Positions 31,194 through 40,198 of a stretch of 64,000 nt of DNA are shown piece by piece. The stretch is from Candidatus Bipolaricaulis sibiricus. Lineage in GTDB: Bacteria; Bipolaricaulota; Bipolaricaulia; Bipolaricaulales; Bipolaricaulaceae. The first letter of the stretch is position 1; every line of letters begins with the position of its first letter. The notes under the pieces were generated by a model. That model was not told the DNA's origin. It worked only from the letters and a program-made list of their open reading frames with translations, and searched no databases. The stretch covers positions 744,001 to 808,000 of the forward strand of contig CP034928.1 in NCBI GenBank assembly GCA_004102645.1, given 5' to 3'. The translations under genes were made by a program, and so were the position numbers.

Positions 31194-31470
31194 GGTCCTC
31201 CTCCAAGAGCTCGTGGCAGCGGCGGGCCTGCTCTGGGGAGTACGCGGGGTCCATGCACAGGAACTTCGCCTGCGCTCGGACACGCCGTTCCTCGGACTCG
31301 GCGTGGGCCCTCTCGACCCGACCGGCGAGCTCGGGTTGTCCCGCGTCGCGCAGCGCCCCGGCCAGGGCGTGCCAAAACGAACCGGGGAGCGGAACCCGGC
31401 GGCCGTCGTCCTCCAGCCACAGACCGTCTTCGTCGGCCTGGATCCTCAACGCCACGCACAGCTTGTCCAT
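31180..31470 (-). CDS. Conserved-looking hypothetical protein, 96 residues
   Basis: ATG 31470 is preceded by CAGGAGGTGGCC, a good ribosome site. The predicted protein starts with a short beta stretch (DKLCVALRIQADEDGLWLE) and ends with charged helices; Cys at LCMDPAYSPEQARRCHELLEE. Codon use looks coding. No family recognised. It stands between thiL and a decayed locus. Confidence 0.65.
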   Translation of the reverse strand: MDKLCVALRIQADEDGLWLEDDGRRVPLPGSFWHALAGALRDAGQPELAGRVERAHAESEERRVRAQAKFLCMDPAYSPEQARRCHELLEEDLKSG

Positions 31471-31609
31471 GGGGCCACCTCCTGGGGTCACGGTAGCCCG
31501 CGGTCCGGGCGGAGTCAATTCCCAGGGGGGCGAACGCTCGGGCGCGACCTGCCTGACGAGTCGATCCTCTTCTCGCCCGGGTTGTCCGGTCGGATCACAG
31601 CTGACCGCC

Positions 31610-32522
31610 TCAGACAAGGATGACGACATCCGATCTCAAGCGAGTCAAGGGGCCATCCGCCACGACGAGCCGCCCCGGGGTTCGACCCCACGACGAGGGA
31701 CCCGACTCGCGGCCGTGCACCCCTCCGCGCAGAAGATCCCCGACGTGCCGCAGGTGAACGAGCAGGTTCCCCACGGCCGGCGTCCACAACGCAGTGAGCA
31801 GGAAATCCCCGTCTGGGTTGAACGAGACCTCGGCGAGGCGGAACTCCACCTCGGGGCTGATCGCGAGAACGGCCTTGAGGTCCAGGAGAGCCACTTCCTG
31901 TTCGGTGCCAGGCTTCTCGAACCGGACCGTCCTCTCAGCGAGCCCCGACGCGCCGTACTGCCCGTTCGGTGAGAGGCTCAGGAGGCCCGCCTCGAGCGAG
32001 GGGAGCCGGAGCACTTTGGACGTCGCCCCCAGGGGCCCATCCCACATCGTCACGTTGGCTAGGGGGCCGGAGGATCCCGCGACGAGGAGCGGGCCTTCGG
32101 GAAGGCAGAACAGCTATCCGGGGAACCCCCGCGCCACGTGGCCGGTGGTCATGTCCCACACCCCGGACGTCCAGGTGACCGGCTCCCTTGAGCTCACGCT
32201 GACCCACCACGGGATCGCTATCACCCGCCAGTTCCCATCGGGACTCAACCCGATCCGCTCCAGCTTCGGTCGAGGGACGTCCCCGGGCCCGGCCCCGCGG
32301 CGACCGGGCACCACGAGAGGGGATTTCCGGGGGGCACACCCCATCGCTTCACGCCTGCGAGGCATGGGGACCTCCTGCACCCACCAGGAGCCCCCCTCCC
32401 AGGGCGACGAGCGCGTCGGCCTAGGGGGCGCTTCCTCTAGGCCAGGGGACGCGCCTGTTGTTCGCCCGAGCAACGGGTCCGAGCACCGCCGACACGCCCG
32501 ACGCCAAGAACACGGTATGCAT
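31610..32522 (-). pseudogene. Decayed beta-propeller-like gene
   Basis: From 32300 down to 31610 the minus strand encodes propeller-like blades with repeated SPDG/SPNG/NPDG turns (LERIGLSPDGNWRVIAIPWW; LLSLSPNGQYGASG; VSFNPDGDFLLTALW). A TAG at 32116-32114 interrupts one continuous frame; it would be CAG (Gln) with one base change. The likely signal peptide (MHTVFLASGVSAVLGPVARA from 32522) is in another frame, so at least one indel also occurred. The intact gene was probably an exported propeller protein. Confidence 0.65.
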
Positions 32523-32542
32523 CGAGCCCCTTCTTGCTGCGC

Positions 32543-32635
32543 CCACTCACCGTCTCCTGCCTCGCCCACGACGGCGATGACCGCACAGCGAAGCCCCGCT
32601 GGTTCCACCAGCCCATCGAGCACCCCGCGGATCAC
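32543..32635 (-). pseudogene. Degenerate copy of the 30-residue ORF at 34454-34546
   Basis: Starts GTG ATC CGC and aligns without gaps to the intact copy (VIRGVLDGLVEP versus VIRWVHDGMVDQ; then LRCAVIAVV versus LRRAILAVG). The stop codon TGA of the other copy is TGG here, so the frame runs on. Confidence 0.6.
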
Positions 32636-32664
32636 CCCCGCTGGGTTCCACTTCCCCGCGTCCC

Positions 32665-33119
32665 TCAGGCATCACCTCCGGGTGGGGTCGGTCTACGCCG
32701 ACGGATCCGTGCCCACACCAGGGAGGTGATGAACCAGACCGCTACGAGCGCCAGGAGTGCAGTACCCCCGACGCCGGTGGCGAACCGTTCGAGGTCCGGC
32801 AGCGGCGGAGCGGCGACGACCAGGGCCGCCGCCGTCCCCACCGCTGTACCACCGTACACCAGCAGCAAGGCCAGGATCCGCAGCCCCTTCCTGAAGCCTG
32901 AGGAACGGCGCTGAGCCCACAACTTCAGGACGTCGCGGAAGACCAGGACGCTGAACAGGGTGATGATGGGCAACCACCAGACGATGGTCTGTGACCCGGT
33001 GATGCCCTGCCGGGTCCGGTAAGCAAGAACAAGACCCACCCTGCCGTCAGGACCCAGGTGATCACCCACGGGGTTGCCCTCCACAGTGCACAGCGTTGGC
33101 ACCGCCGCTGTCCCTTCAC
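32665..33119 (-). pseudogene. Frameshifted small membrane protein with a CxxC start
   Basis: A GTG at 33119 with GGAGG upstream opens VKGQRRCQRCALWRATPWVI and one membrane helix, then the frame is lost near 33030. The coding trace continues in another frame with more helices (TIVWWLPIITLFSVLVF; LRILALLLVYGGTAVGTAAA; TALLALVAVWFITSLVW) to a stop at 32665. A single-base indel would join them. No family recognised. Confidence 0.6.
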
Positions 33120-33243
33120 CAGGGCACCTCCGGACCACTGCTGTCCATCATCGGGTAAGGGTAGCCACAGGTTGCTGGCGCGACTCCCCGCAAAGCACGT
33201 GCCCGTAGCTCCAACCGACGCCACACGCGTGATAGCTTCGGCA

Positions 33244-34065
33244 TCAGCCTGGGGGTACTGCAGAGACCGTGTTGGCATCGTCTTCGCAGCGGGTCGTGTC
33301 GCTGTCAGGGATGTTCCACCCTGTGGTGGCGCCCCGGGAGAAGGAGACAAGATCCAATCTGTACTCGCGCACCACCCTACCGTCCACTTCCTCCTGCCCC
33401 TCGATCGTGACCCAGTTGCCCACGTCGTCGCTGCCCCAAGCCGTGCCCTTGTGGATCCGCAGCGTGGGTTTCCGCCCAACCCATTCAGTCCGGGTTTCAG
33501 CGCGGTACTGTAAGCCAGTGGCTTTCATCAGACCCCCGGCCGCTTCTAGCGTACCAGGACCGATGGACTCGAGGGTGACGCGGTAGATGACCTCGCCCAC
33601 CGCTTCCCCGGCTGACTCGATCGGCATCCGCCACTCCCACACGGCCGGCTCGGTCTCCTCCCGTCGGATCCCCACTCGAGCCGCGCCTTCCTCCGGCCGT
33701 TGGCTGGCGTCGAACCACAAGAATAGCGTGGGCAACGGCCATCGGACGACGTCGACTCCCTCCATCTCATGGACATAGACGGTCTCGTGCGCCGACACGG
33801 GGAACCCGTACCGGTCGTGCTCGACGAGGAGGGTCCACACCCACAGCTGGGCACCGAGCCGCCACGGATCCCTCCTCGCTCCCTCGACCACAGCCATCGC
33901 CAGGGTGTAGTCATCGTGATAGGGTAGCTGGGTGTACGGCCCCGGCACCTCCACGGACTGGACGCGGTAGGCCCAGGTGTCTCCAACCCGCCAGGTGCTT
34001 TCCCAATTGGCCCCGGCGGATTCAAGGGCCAGCACAGACGTCAGGAATGCCAGCATCAGAATCAT
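33244..34065 (-). CDS. Exported protein of unknown function
   Basis: 273 residues. ATG 34065 has AAAGGAGG nine bases before it. A short signal peptide (MILMLAFLTSVLALESAGA) precedes a beta-rich domain starting WRVGDTWAYRVQSVEV, a pattern seen in several uncharacterised exported proteins. It contains one Cys near the end. It is the only intact larger gene of this locus and lies downstream of the Cys-rich gene in the same direction. Confidence 0.75.
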   Translation of the reverse strand: MILMLAFLTSVLALESAGANWESTWRVGDTWAYRVQSVEVPGPYTQLPYHDDYTLAMAVVEGARRDPWRLGAQLWVWTLLVEHDRYGFPVSAHETVYVHEMEGVDVVRWPLPTLFLWFDASQRPEEGAARVGIRREETEPAVWEWRMPIESAGEAVGEVIYRVTLESIGPGTLEAAGGLMKATGLQYRAETRTEWVGRKPTLRIHKGTAWGSDDVGNWVTIEGQEEVDGRVVREYRLDLVSFSRGATTGWNIPDSDTTRCEDDANTVSAVPPG

Positions 34066-34078
34066 CCTGCCTCCTTTG

Positions 34079-34457
34079 CTAGAATGGAACGGGGTCCAAT
34101 CCATACGGGATGGACACGAGGCATGCGCACTGCGTGCTGTACCACTGGCACAAGGTGACCACTGGACAGCGCTCGATGCATTCCGAGAGGCAGACGGGTA
34201 CACCACGGCCAGAACAGAGCCTGGCAGCTGTTGACGCACAGAAGACTTGGGGCCGAATGCCAGGAAGCGCACACCCGCTCGCAGTGGTAGACCGTCCCGG
34301 GCGGGCACAGCTCACCCATGGGTTGCCCCATCGTTCCGGAGTCGTGGATGGGCCCCGCCACGCTCCCGTCACCTGCCAGGCCCATGACCCCAACCGCCAG
34401 CACCAGTGCCAACACCCACCACGTCGTCGGATCACGCACCTCCGTGTGGTTCCTCAC
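34079..34457 (-). pseudogene. Cys-rich exported protein, probably frameshifted
   Basis: GTG 34457 overlaps the stop of the 30-residue ORF (GTGA). It gives a signal peptide (WWVLALVLAVGVMGLAGDG) and a Cys-rich stretch (LCPPGTVYHCERVCASW, LLCVNSCQALF). In that frame the Cys pattern is lost near 34215, but one base on, the next frame continues VCLSECIERCPVVTLCQWYS and TQCACLVS to a TAG at 34079. A +1 shift would join them; the undisturbed frame instead runs to 34062. Probable ancestral product: a small disulfide-rich secreted protein. Confidence 0.55.
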
Positions 34458-34546
34458 TCATCCGTTCCGCCCTCGCTCCCGACGGCGAGGATCGCACGGC
34501 GAAGCGCTTCCTGGTCGACCATGCCGTCGTGTACCCAGCGGATCAC
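34454..34546 (-). CDS. 30-residue ORF, first gene of a small exported-protein operon
   Basis: Encodes MIRWVHDGMVDQEALRRAIL and ten more residues, from GTG 34546 with GAGGGG just before it. It has a promoter (TTGACG-N16-TATAGT) whose predicted start is about 10 nt upstream, couples by GTGA to the next gene, and has a second, degenerate copy at 32543-32635. Duplication with protein-level similarity argues for a real peptide; function unknown. Confidence 0.5.
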   Translation of the reverse strand: MIRWVHDGMVDQEALRRAILAVGSEGGTDE

Positions 34547-34562
34547 CCCCTCAGTAATGTTC

Positions 34563-34590
34563 ACTATACTGTCCCCCCCCCAGACGTCAA
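34563..34590 (-). promoter_or_regulatory. Promoter of the 30-residue ORF with a G9 spacer tract
   Basis: TTGACG (34590-34585), 16-nt spacer, TATAGT (34568-34563). Nine consecutive G residues occupy the spacer, so slippage could change promoter spacing. Confidence 0.55.
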
Positions 34591-34688
34591 GGGGTGATTC
34601 TTGGTGCGCCAGGCAGTTGCCAGCTCGCGGAGGTGCCAGGACACGGTTGAGCGAGCACGCGCACCTGGCGTGATCAGGGGGAGCCGCA

Positions 34689-34694
34689 TACAAT
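34689..34694 (+). promoter_or_regulatory. -10 box before the TPP riboswitch
   Basis: TACAAT about 7 nt before the start of the aptamer; no good -35 box. Confidence 0.45.
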
Positions 34695-34700
34695 TGCTGC

Positions 34701-34796
34701 GGGGTAACTGGGGGAGCCCGTACAGGGCTGAGAGGGGGTCCCACGCCTCGACCCCAGAACCTGATCTGGGTCATGCCAGCGGAGGAAAGGTTACCC
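34701..34796 (+). promoter_or_regulatory. TPP riboswitch (THI element)
   Basis: Conserved core pieces are all present in order: GGGGAGCCC, AGGGCTGAGAG, AACCTGATCTGGGTCATGCC and AGCGGAGGAAA. It binds thiamine diphosphate. About 100 nt separate it from the ATG at 34898, enough for an expression platform; I could not identify the exact alternative hairpin. It controls the thiamine importer that follows and would shut it off when TPP is plentiful. Confidence 0.95.
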
Positions 34797-34897
34797 ATGC
34801 CAACGCGTCCTTCCGCGGTCCAGGCTCGCTGGGCCGCTACCCAGCCTGTGCACGCCCCGTGCGGAGATCCGGTCCCCAGTCCCCAAGGAGGTATCCC

Positions 34898-35914
34898 ATG
34901 AAGAGATTCATCGGGTCCGTGGCCGCCCTGGCGCTCGCAACGTCCGCGGTGGCGGCCGAGCAGTTCGTTGTCTACGCCAGCCGGTCGTTCGTGCGGTGGG
35001 GGCCCGCGGCGGCGATCGAACAGGCGTTCGAGGCTGCCCATCCGGGGGTGGACCTCGTGTGGGTCGCCCCAGCCGGGGCCGCGGAGATGCTGTCCCGCCT
35101 CATCGCCGAGCTCTCCGCGGGAAGGACGGACGCGGACGTGTTCCTCGGGATCACCGCCGGGAGCCTGCCCCGCGCGCTCGCGGAGGGGGTGTTCCGACCG
35201 TTCGACCCTGACCTCATCCCGAACCTCGCGTTCATCCCCGAGGACCTGCGGGTCGATCCCTCGAACCACGTTCTCCCGTTCGACCATGGGTACATCGCGT
35301 TCGTGGCGAGCCCCGCTCTCTCCGAGGACCTCCTCCCGCGGTCGTTTACCGACCTTCTCCGGCCAGAGCTCGGGGGGAAGATCATCCTCCAGGACCCGCG
35401 GACGTCGGAGACCGGGCTCGCGTTCCTCCTGTGGACGGTGGCCCACTTTGGCGACAGCTGGCCGCAGTACTGGAGGGCCCTCCTCCCCAACCTCCTCACG
35501 ATCACCCGCGGCTGGACCGAGGCGTTCGCGATGTTCGAGGCCGGCGAGGCCCCGCTCGTCCTCTCCTACTCCACCGACGCTGCCTACGCCTACCTCACGG
35601 TCGGGGAGGCGAAGTACCGCGTGCTGACCTTGGACGGGGAGGGGTACCGCCTGATCGAAGGCCTCGGCATCGTCCGGACGACCCGCAGGGCCGATCTTGC
35701 CCACGCGCTCATCGACATCGTCCTCTCGCCAGAGATCCAGGAGCTCATCCCGACCTCGCAGTGGATGTTCCCGGTACACAGCGGAGTCGCGCTCCCACCC
35801 GACTTCGCGCGGCTCGCGGTGGTGCCCGAACATCCGGTGTTCCTCGATCCGGGTGAGGTAGCCCAGCACCTCGACGACTGGATCAGCCAGTGGCAGGCCA
35901 TCCTCGGCAACTGA
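34898..35914 (+). CDS. thiB: Thiamine ABC importer binding protein
   Basis: 338 residues. ATG 34898 with AAGGAGG upstream; signal peptide MKRFIGSVAALALATSAVAA. Bacterial binding-protein fold of the ThiB/iron type (FVVYASRSFVRWGPAAAIEQ; PFDHGYIAFVAS; LVLSYSTDAAYAY). Family 1 binding proteins also take up iron, but the TPP riboswitch and permease organisation make thiamine or a phosphate ester the likely ligand. It overlaps thiP by 25 nt. Confidence 0.92.
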   Translation: MKRFIGSVAALALATSAVAAEQFVVYASRSFVRWGPAAAIEQAFEAAHPGVDLVWVAPAGAAEMLSRLIAELSAGRTDADVFLGITAGSLPRALAEGVFRPFDPDLIPNLAFIPEDLRVDPSNHVLPFDHGYIAFVASPALSEDLLPRSFTDLLRPELGGKIILQDPRTSETGLAFLLWTVAHFGDSWPQYWRALLPNLLTITRGWTEAFAMFEAGEAPLVLSYSTDAAYAYLTVGEAKYRVLTLDGEGYRLIEGLGIVRTTRRADLAHALIDIVLSPEIQELIPTSQWMFPVHSGVALPPDFARLAVVPEHPVFLDPGEVAQHLDDWISQWQAILGN

Positions 35915-37638
35915 CGGGACGAGGGGCGGCGGGAGCGGCGCTCGCCCTTCTGCCGCTCCTGTTCCTCGGGGTCGCGTTCTTCTGGCCCCTGTGGGACGTC
36001 CTGCGCCTCGGGCTCCAGATCGACGGGCGGTGGACCGGGGAACGGCTCCAGGCCGCTCTCTCCGACCCCTACGTGCGGCGGCTGATCCTGTTCACGCTCG
36101 AACAGGCCGCCCTGTCCGCGCTCCTCTCGCTGGGGCTTGGGTTCCCGTTGGGCTGGTTCCTCACCCGGTACCGGTTCCCTGGGCGGAGACTACTGCGGGC
36201 ATTCACGATCGTCCCGTTCGTCCTGCCCTCGATCACGGTGGCGCTGGGGTTCGTCCTCTTCTTCGGTCGCTCCGGGCACCTCAACCGGTTCCTGATGGCC
36301 CTATTCGGCCTCGGGGAGCCCCCGATCCGGGTCCTCTACACCCTGTGGGCGGTCGTGCTCGCCCACGCGTTCTACAACGCACCGGTGGTGGCGCGGTTTG
36401 TGAACGCGGCCTGGGAGCGGGCCGACCCCACGCCTGTCGAGGCGGCACGGACCCTCGGTGCGCGTCCGCTCCGCGCGTTCCTCACCGTGACCCTCCCCCT
36501 GCTCGTTCCGGCCGTTCTATCCGCCCTCGCCCTCGTGTTCGTCCTGTGCACGCTGTCGTTCTCGATCCCGCTCGCTCTGGGCGGGGCGCGCTATGCCACC
36601 GTCGAGGTCGGGGTGTACCTCTACACCCGGGGGGTGGTGGCGAGCTTCCCCCGCGCGGCGGCGCTGGCCATCCTCACCCTCGGCCTGTCCCTTGTCCTGA
36701 CCTACCTTCACCTGTGGGGAGGGGGGATGTTCTCCGCGCGTCAGGGCGGAGTACGACTTGGCTCTACCGTGCCCCTCTTCACCCGGGAGAAGCCGAGGCG
36801 CGCGCTGTGGCTCCTCTACCTCCTCCCGGCAGCGGTCGTGTTCCTGGGGCCGATCGGGGCGGTGATCGCCGACTCGTTCCTTCATCCCGCTCCCGGCGGC
36901 GCGTCCCCGACCCTCCACTGGTATCGGATGATCGCCTCGCCCGCCTGGAACCCGTTCATCGAGTCCTCCCCCCTGGCTGCGGTGCGGACGAGTCTCCTCG
37001 TCGGCGGGGGCGCGACCGCACTGTCCCTCGTCCTGGGCCTTAGCGTGAGCGCGGTGCTGCGCCGCGTGCGGTCGCGGGTCCTGGAAACGGTCCTCATGGC
37101 ACCGCTCGCTGTGTCCTCGGTCGTGCTCGGGCTGGCGCTCCTCCTCGCGTTCCGCCGCCCGCCCCTGTCCGCGCTGAGGGGCGGGTGGGCGATCGTGCTC
37201 GCCCACACCCTGATCGTGTACCCGTTCGTCGTGCGGGCGATTCGGCCTCTGTGGGACGCCCTCGACCCCGCCCTTTCCGAGGCGGCGCGGACCCTGGGGG
37301 CAAGCCCGTTCGCCACGTTCCGGACCGTGACCCTGCCCCTCCTCGGGAGCGGGGTCCTTGCCGCGGGGGCGTTTGCGTTCGCCCTGTCCTTGGGGGAGAT
37401 GACTGCGGTGGCGATGCTCTCCGGGCCGGGGGCGATGACGATGCCGATGGCGATCTACCACTTCCTCGGGAGCCGCGACTTCGGGGCCGCGTCGGCGATG
37501 GCCACCGTGCTCATGGTCACCACCGCCCTCGCTGCGTGGGCGTGGGACCGCGCCGGCTCCCGCTGGCTGAAGCGCGACGGAGCCCTCGCAGTTTCTCGTC
37601 CTACCGCCGAGAACCAGGCCGTGCCGGGTGACGCGTGA
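35890..37638 (+). CDS. thiP: Thiamine ABC importer permease
   Basis: 582 residues, a fused double permease: two similar halves, each with about six helices and an EAA loop (VEAARTLGARPLRAFLTVTL and SEAARTLGASPFATFRTVTL). This fused form is typical of ThiP and FbpB. GTG 35890 lies inside the end of thiB, suggesting coupling; no better start precedes the first helix. Confidence 0.93.
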   Translation: MAGHPRQLTGRGAAGAALALLPLLFLGVAFFWPLWDVLRLGLQIDGRWTGERLQAALSDPYVRRLILFTLEQAALSALLSLGLGFPLGWFLTRYRFPGRRLLRAFTIVPFVLPSITVALGFVLFFGRSGHLNRFLMALFGLGEPPIRVLYTLWAVVLAHAFYNAPVVARFVNAAWERADPTPVEAARTLGARPLRAFLTVTLPLLVPAVLSALALVFVLCTLSFSIPLALGGARYATVEVGVYLYTRGVVASFPRAAALAILTLGLSLVLTYLHLWGGGMFSARQGGVRLGSTVPLFTREKPRRALWLLYLLPAAVVFLGPIGAVIADSFLHPAPGGASPTLHWYRMIASPAWNPFIESSPLAAVRTSLLVGGGATALSLVLGLSVSAVLRRVRSRVLETVLMAPLAVSSVVLGLALLLAFRRPPLSALRGGWAIVLAHTLIVYPFVVRAIRPLWDALDPALSEAARTLGASPFATFRTVTLPLLGSGVLAAGAFAFALSLGEMTAVAMLSGPGAMTMPMAIYHFLGSRDFGAASAMATVLMVTTALAAWAWDRAGSRWLKRDGALAVSRPTAENQAVPGDA

Positions 37639-37742
37639 TGCGTGACGGGCTGAGGCACCCACGAAACACCGATGGCGTCCACCGGACCGCGGAGCCGCCG
37701 TCTCCTCTTGGGGTCTCTGGGTTGGGGGGGGCAGGCGGTTCC

Positions 37743-38756
37743 ATGCTTGAGGTCCGCGGGCTCACAAAGCGGTTCGGGCCTGTCGTCGCGGTCGAGAACT
37801 TCTCGCTCGCTGTGGCCGACGGCGAGATCCTGGCCCTTCTCGGCCCGTCCGGATGCGGGAAGACAACCGTCCTGCGGATCGTTGCCGGGCTGGAGCGACC
37901 CGATGCCGGCCGGGTGGTCCTCGCTGGCCGCGATGCCACCGACTGGCCGCCGGAGAGGCGCGGGGTAGGGCTCGTGTTCCAGAGCTACGCCCTGTTCCCC
38001 CACCTCTCGGTGGGGGCGAACGTCGCCTACGGCCTCCGGTTCAGAGGTGGAGACCGGAAGGGGCGGGTGCGGGAGCTCCTTGCGCTCGTCGGCCTTTCGG
38101 GGTTCGAGCGGCGGAGGCCCCACGAGCTCTCCGCAGGCCAGCAGCAACGCGTGGCCCTGGCCCGGGCGCTCGCCCCCGAGCCGCGGGTCCTTCTCCTCGA
38201 CGAGCCCCTGTCTGCGCTCGACGCCGCGCTGCGGAAGGACCTCCGCGCCGAGCTGCGGGGGCTCCTGGGGAAGCTGGGGACAACCTCCCTCTACGTGACC
38301 CACGACCAAGAGGAGGCCCTCGCCCTCGCCGATCGCGTGGCGGTGATGCGCGAGGGGAGGGTGGAGCAGGTTGCCTCGCCCGAGGAGCTGTACCACCGGC
38401 CCAAGACCCCGTTCGTCGCTTCCTTCCTTGGCCGGGCCAACCTGTGGCCGGGCCGCGTGGTGTCCGTGGACGGCGACCGCGCGCTCGTCGAGGTGGCCGG
38501 CGACCAGTTCCCCGCCGAGCGGGGAGCGTGCCGAGAAGGCGACGAGGTGTTCCTCTTCTTCCGGCCCGAGTGGGTGGAGGTGGGCGCCGGGCCGTTCACC
38601 GCCGAGGTCGAAGGCGCCGAGTACCTGGGCGACCGTTGGGCACTCCGCGCCCGGTTCCACGGCCTGCCGCTCGTCTTCATCGCTGCCAGGGACCCGCGAT
38701 CCGATGGCGGGCTCCCCTTCACTGTCACTACCGCTCAGGCGATTCGAAAGCAGTAG
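37743..38756 (+). CDS. thiQ: ABC importer ATPase, ThiQ-like with C-terminal TOBE domain
   Basis: 337 residues from MLEVRGLTKRFG. Walker A GPSGCGKTT, Q-loop FQSYALF, signature LSAGQQQRVALARAL, Walker B VLLLDEPLSALD, H-loop VTHDQEEAL. A TOBE-like beta domain from about residue 240 makes it longer than E. coli ThiQ and more like FbpC/PotA. 104 nt after thiP without a promoter I can see. It energises the thiamine importer. Confidence 0.9.
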   Translation: MLEVRGLTKRFGPVVAVENFSLAVADGEILALLGPSGCGKTTVLRIVAGLERPDAGRVVLAGRDATDWPPERRGVGLVFQSYALFPHLSVGANVAYGLRFRGGDRKGRVRELLALVGLSGFERRRPHELSAGQQQRVALARALAPEPRVLLLDEPLSALDAALRKDLRAELRGLLGKLGTTSLYVTHDQEEALALADRVAVMREGRVEQVASPEELYHRPKTPFVASFLGRANLWPGRVVSVDGDRALVEVAGDQFPAERGACREGDEVFLFFRPEWVEVGAGPFTAEVEGAEYLGDRWALRARFHGLPLVFIAARDPRSDGGLPFTVTTAQAIRKQ

Positions 38757-38915
38757 CCACAGCCGTCTGCCCGACAACGAGCCACAAGAGTCAGCGGGAG
38801 CTGGCGGAGTCCGATGCAGGGGAACAGAACAGGCGGATGCGGCGAGGCGGGGATTCAAAGAGTGAACATCTGACCCCGGCTTCGTGGGGCCGTGGGCACG
38901 GAGCTGAGGTGGTAG

Positions 38916-39542
38916 CTAGGGGAAGCGCCAGCCCTCCGGGCGTTCCACCGCGACGTGCGGGCGCGGGGTAAGACGAAACACCCCAATCACCTCGATCTGC
39001 CGCCCTATGCTCCTCAGGGGGACCGTGTTCGTAAGCGCGTCGTCCACGAGCTCGACCGGGATCACACCCGTCCCGTCGTCGAGACTGAGCTGGCACCCCC
39101 GCACGCACAGGGTGAGGATGCGCCCGGTCAGGATGACCTCCTGGCCCGCGTGCTGCGCTGCCGCTGCGATCAGCTCGGCCACGCGGAGCGCCACCGGGCC
39201 GTCCGGCCTCCTCGCCAGTGCCGCGCTGTCCTCCGGTAGGGCGGCGTCCGTGACGCTGCCCACCGCCTGTGGGGACTCGCTCTCTTCCCACTCGGCCTGG
39301 CGTTCCCGCTCCACGTGGGGCTGGAGAGCAGCCGATTCACCAGGCGTCTGCCCAGCGGGACCGGTTGTGACAGCCCCGACGGCCGTTGCCGCGGTAGGGG
39401 AGAGGGCTGCGACGGCGGGAGATCCCGAGGGTGGATGCTGGATGCGGTCTGTGCCCCTGAAGACGCCCAGCCCGACGGCGGCGCCCAACCCGGCCAGCAC
39501 GATTGCTGCAACGATGAGTACCCAGCCTGCCTTGGTGTTCAT
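38916..39542 (-). CDS. Membrane-anchored OB-fold protein
   Basis: 208 residues: an N-terminal anchor (WVLIVAAIVLAGLGAAVGLG), a low-complexity Pro/Ala/Glu linker, and an OB-fold-like C-terminal domain (GQEVILTGRILTLCVRGCQL then SLDDGTGVIPVELVDD) with two Cys. ATG 39542 overlaps the ATPase stop (ATGA). It is the last gene of the MacB-like cluster and may be its periplasmic accessory; nucleic-acid binding is unlikely outside the membrane. Confidence 0.78.
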   Translation of the reverse strand: MNTKAGWVLIVAAIVLAGLGAAVGLGVFRGTDRIQHPPSGSPAVAALSPTAATAVGAVTTGPAGQTPGESAALQPHVERERQAEWEESESPQAVGSVTDAALPEDSAALARRPDGPVALRVAELIAAAAQHAGQEVILTGRILTLCVRGCQLSLDDGTGVIPVELVDDALTNTVPLRSIGRQIEVIGVFRLTPRPHVAVERPEGWRFP

Positions 39543-40198
39543 TCTAGCCTCCCATCGCGGACGCGGTGTACCACGCTCATCCGGGCTGCCACCCGTTCGT
39601 CGTGGGTCACGATGACGAGCCCGGTGCCTCGATCGCGGTGGAGAGCGTGCAGCACCTCCAGGACCTTCATGCCGCTATCGGAGTCAAGGTTTCCCGTTGG
39701 CTCGTCGGCGAGCACGAGCTGGGGAGCGTTTGCCACAGCGCGGGCGATCGCCACGCGCTGCTGCTCACCACCGGACATCTCGCTCGGCAGGGCGTCCCGT
39801 TTGTGCCCGAGTCCCACCCACTCCAGCGCGGCGAGCGCCTTCTCGCGCCGGCTGGCCACGCGACCGAGTTCAAGGGGAAGGAGCACATTCTGGAGCGCCG
39901 TCATCGCCTCGTTGAGGTAGTACTGCTGGAACACGAACCCCATCTGGGTTCGACGGACGAGGCTCACCTCGCGGTCGCTCAGGCTGGCCCGGGACACGCC
40001 GTCGAGGAGGACCTCGCCCTCGGTGGGGATGTCGAGGCACCCCAGGAGGTGGAGGAGGGTGGACTTGCCGGACCCCGACGGGCCGACGATCGCGAGGTGG
40101 GTTCCTCCGTCCACGGACAGGCTCACGTCCCGGAGGGCCCAGAACCGGCCGGGCCCGGATCCGTAGGCCTTCGACACCCGGTGGAGCTCGATCCTCAT
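39539..40198 (-). CDS. ABC exporter ATPase, MacB/LolD family
   Basis: 219 residues. Walker A GPSGSGKSTLLHLLG, FVFQQYYLNEAMTALQNV (family Q-loop), signature MSGGEQQRVAIARA, Walker B LVLADEPTGNLDS, VTHDERVA. The EPTGNLD motif is diagnostic for MacB/LolD/FtsE-type ATPases that move lipoproteins, peptides or antibiotics by mechanotransmission. Start ATG 40198 overlaps the permease stop (ATGA). Confidence 0.93.
   Translation of the reverse strand: MRIELHRVSKAYGSGPGRFWALRDVSLSVDGGTHLAIVGPSGSGKSTLLHLLGCLDIPTEGEVLLDGVSRASLSDREVSLVRRTQMGFVFQQYYLNEAMTALQNVLLPLELGRVASRREKALAALEWVGLGHKRDALPSEMSGGEQQRVAIARAVANAPQLVLADEPTGNLDSDSGMKVLEVLHALHRDRGTGLVIVTHDERVAARMSVVHRVRDGRLE

Noticed and set aside
34454-35869. 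Long minus-strand open frame (471 codons) over thiB
   Set aside because: It lies opposite a clear riboswitch-controlled binding protein; the composition is a codon-complement shadow. Only its last 30 codons (34546-34454) have independent support.
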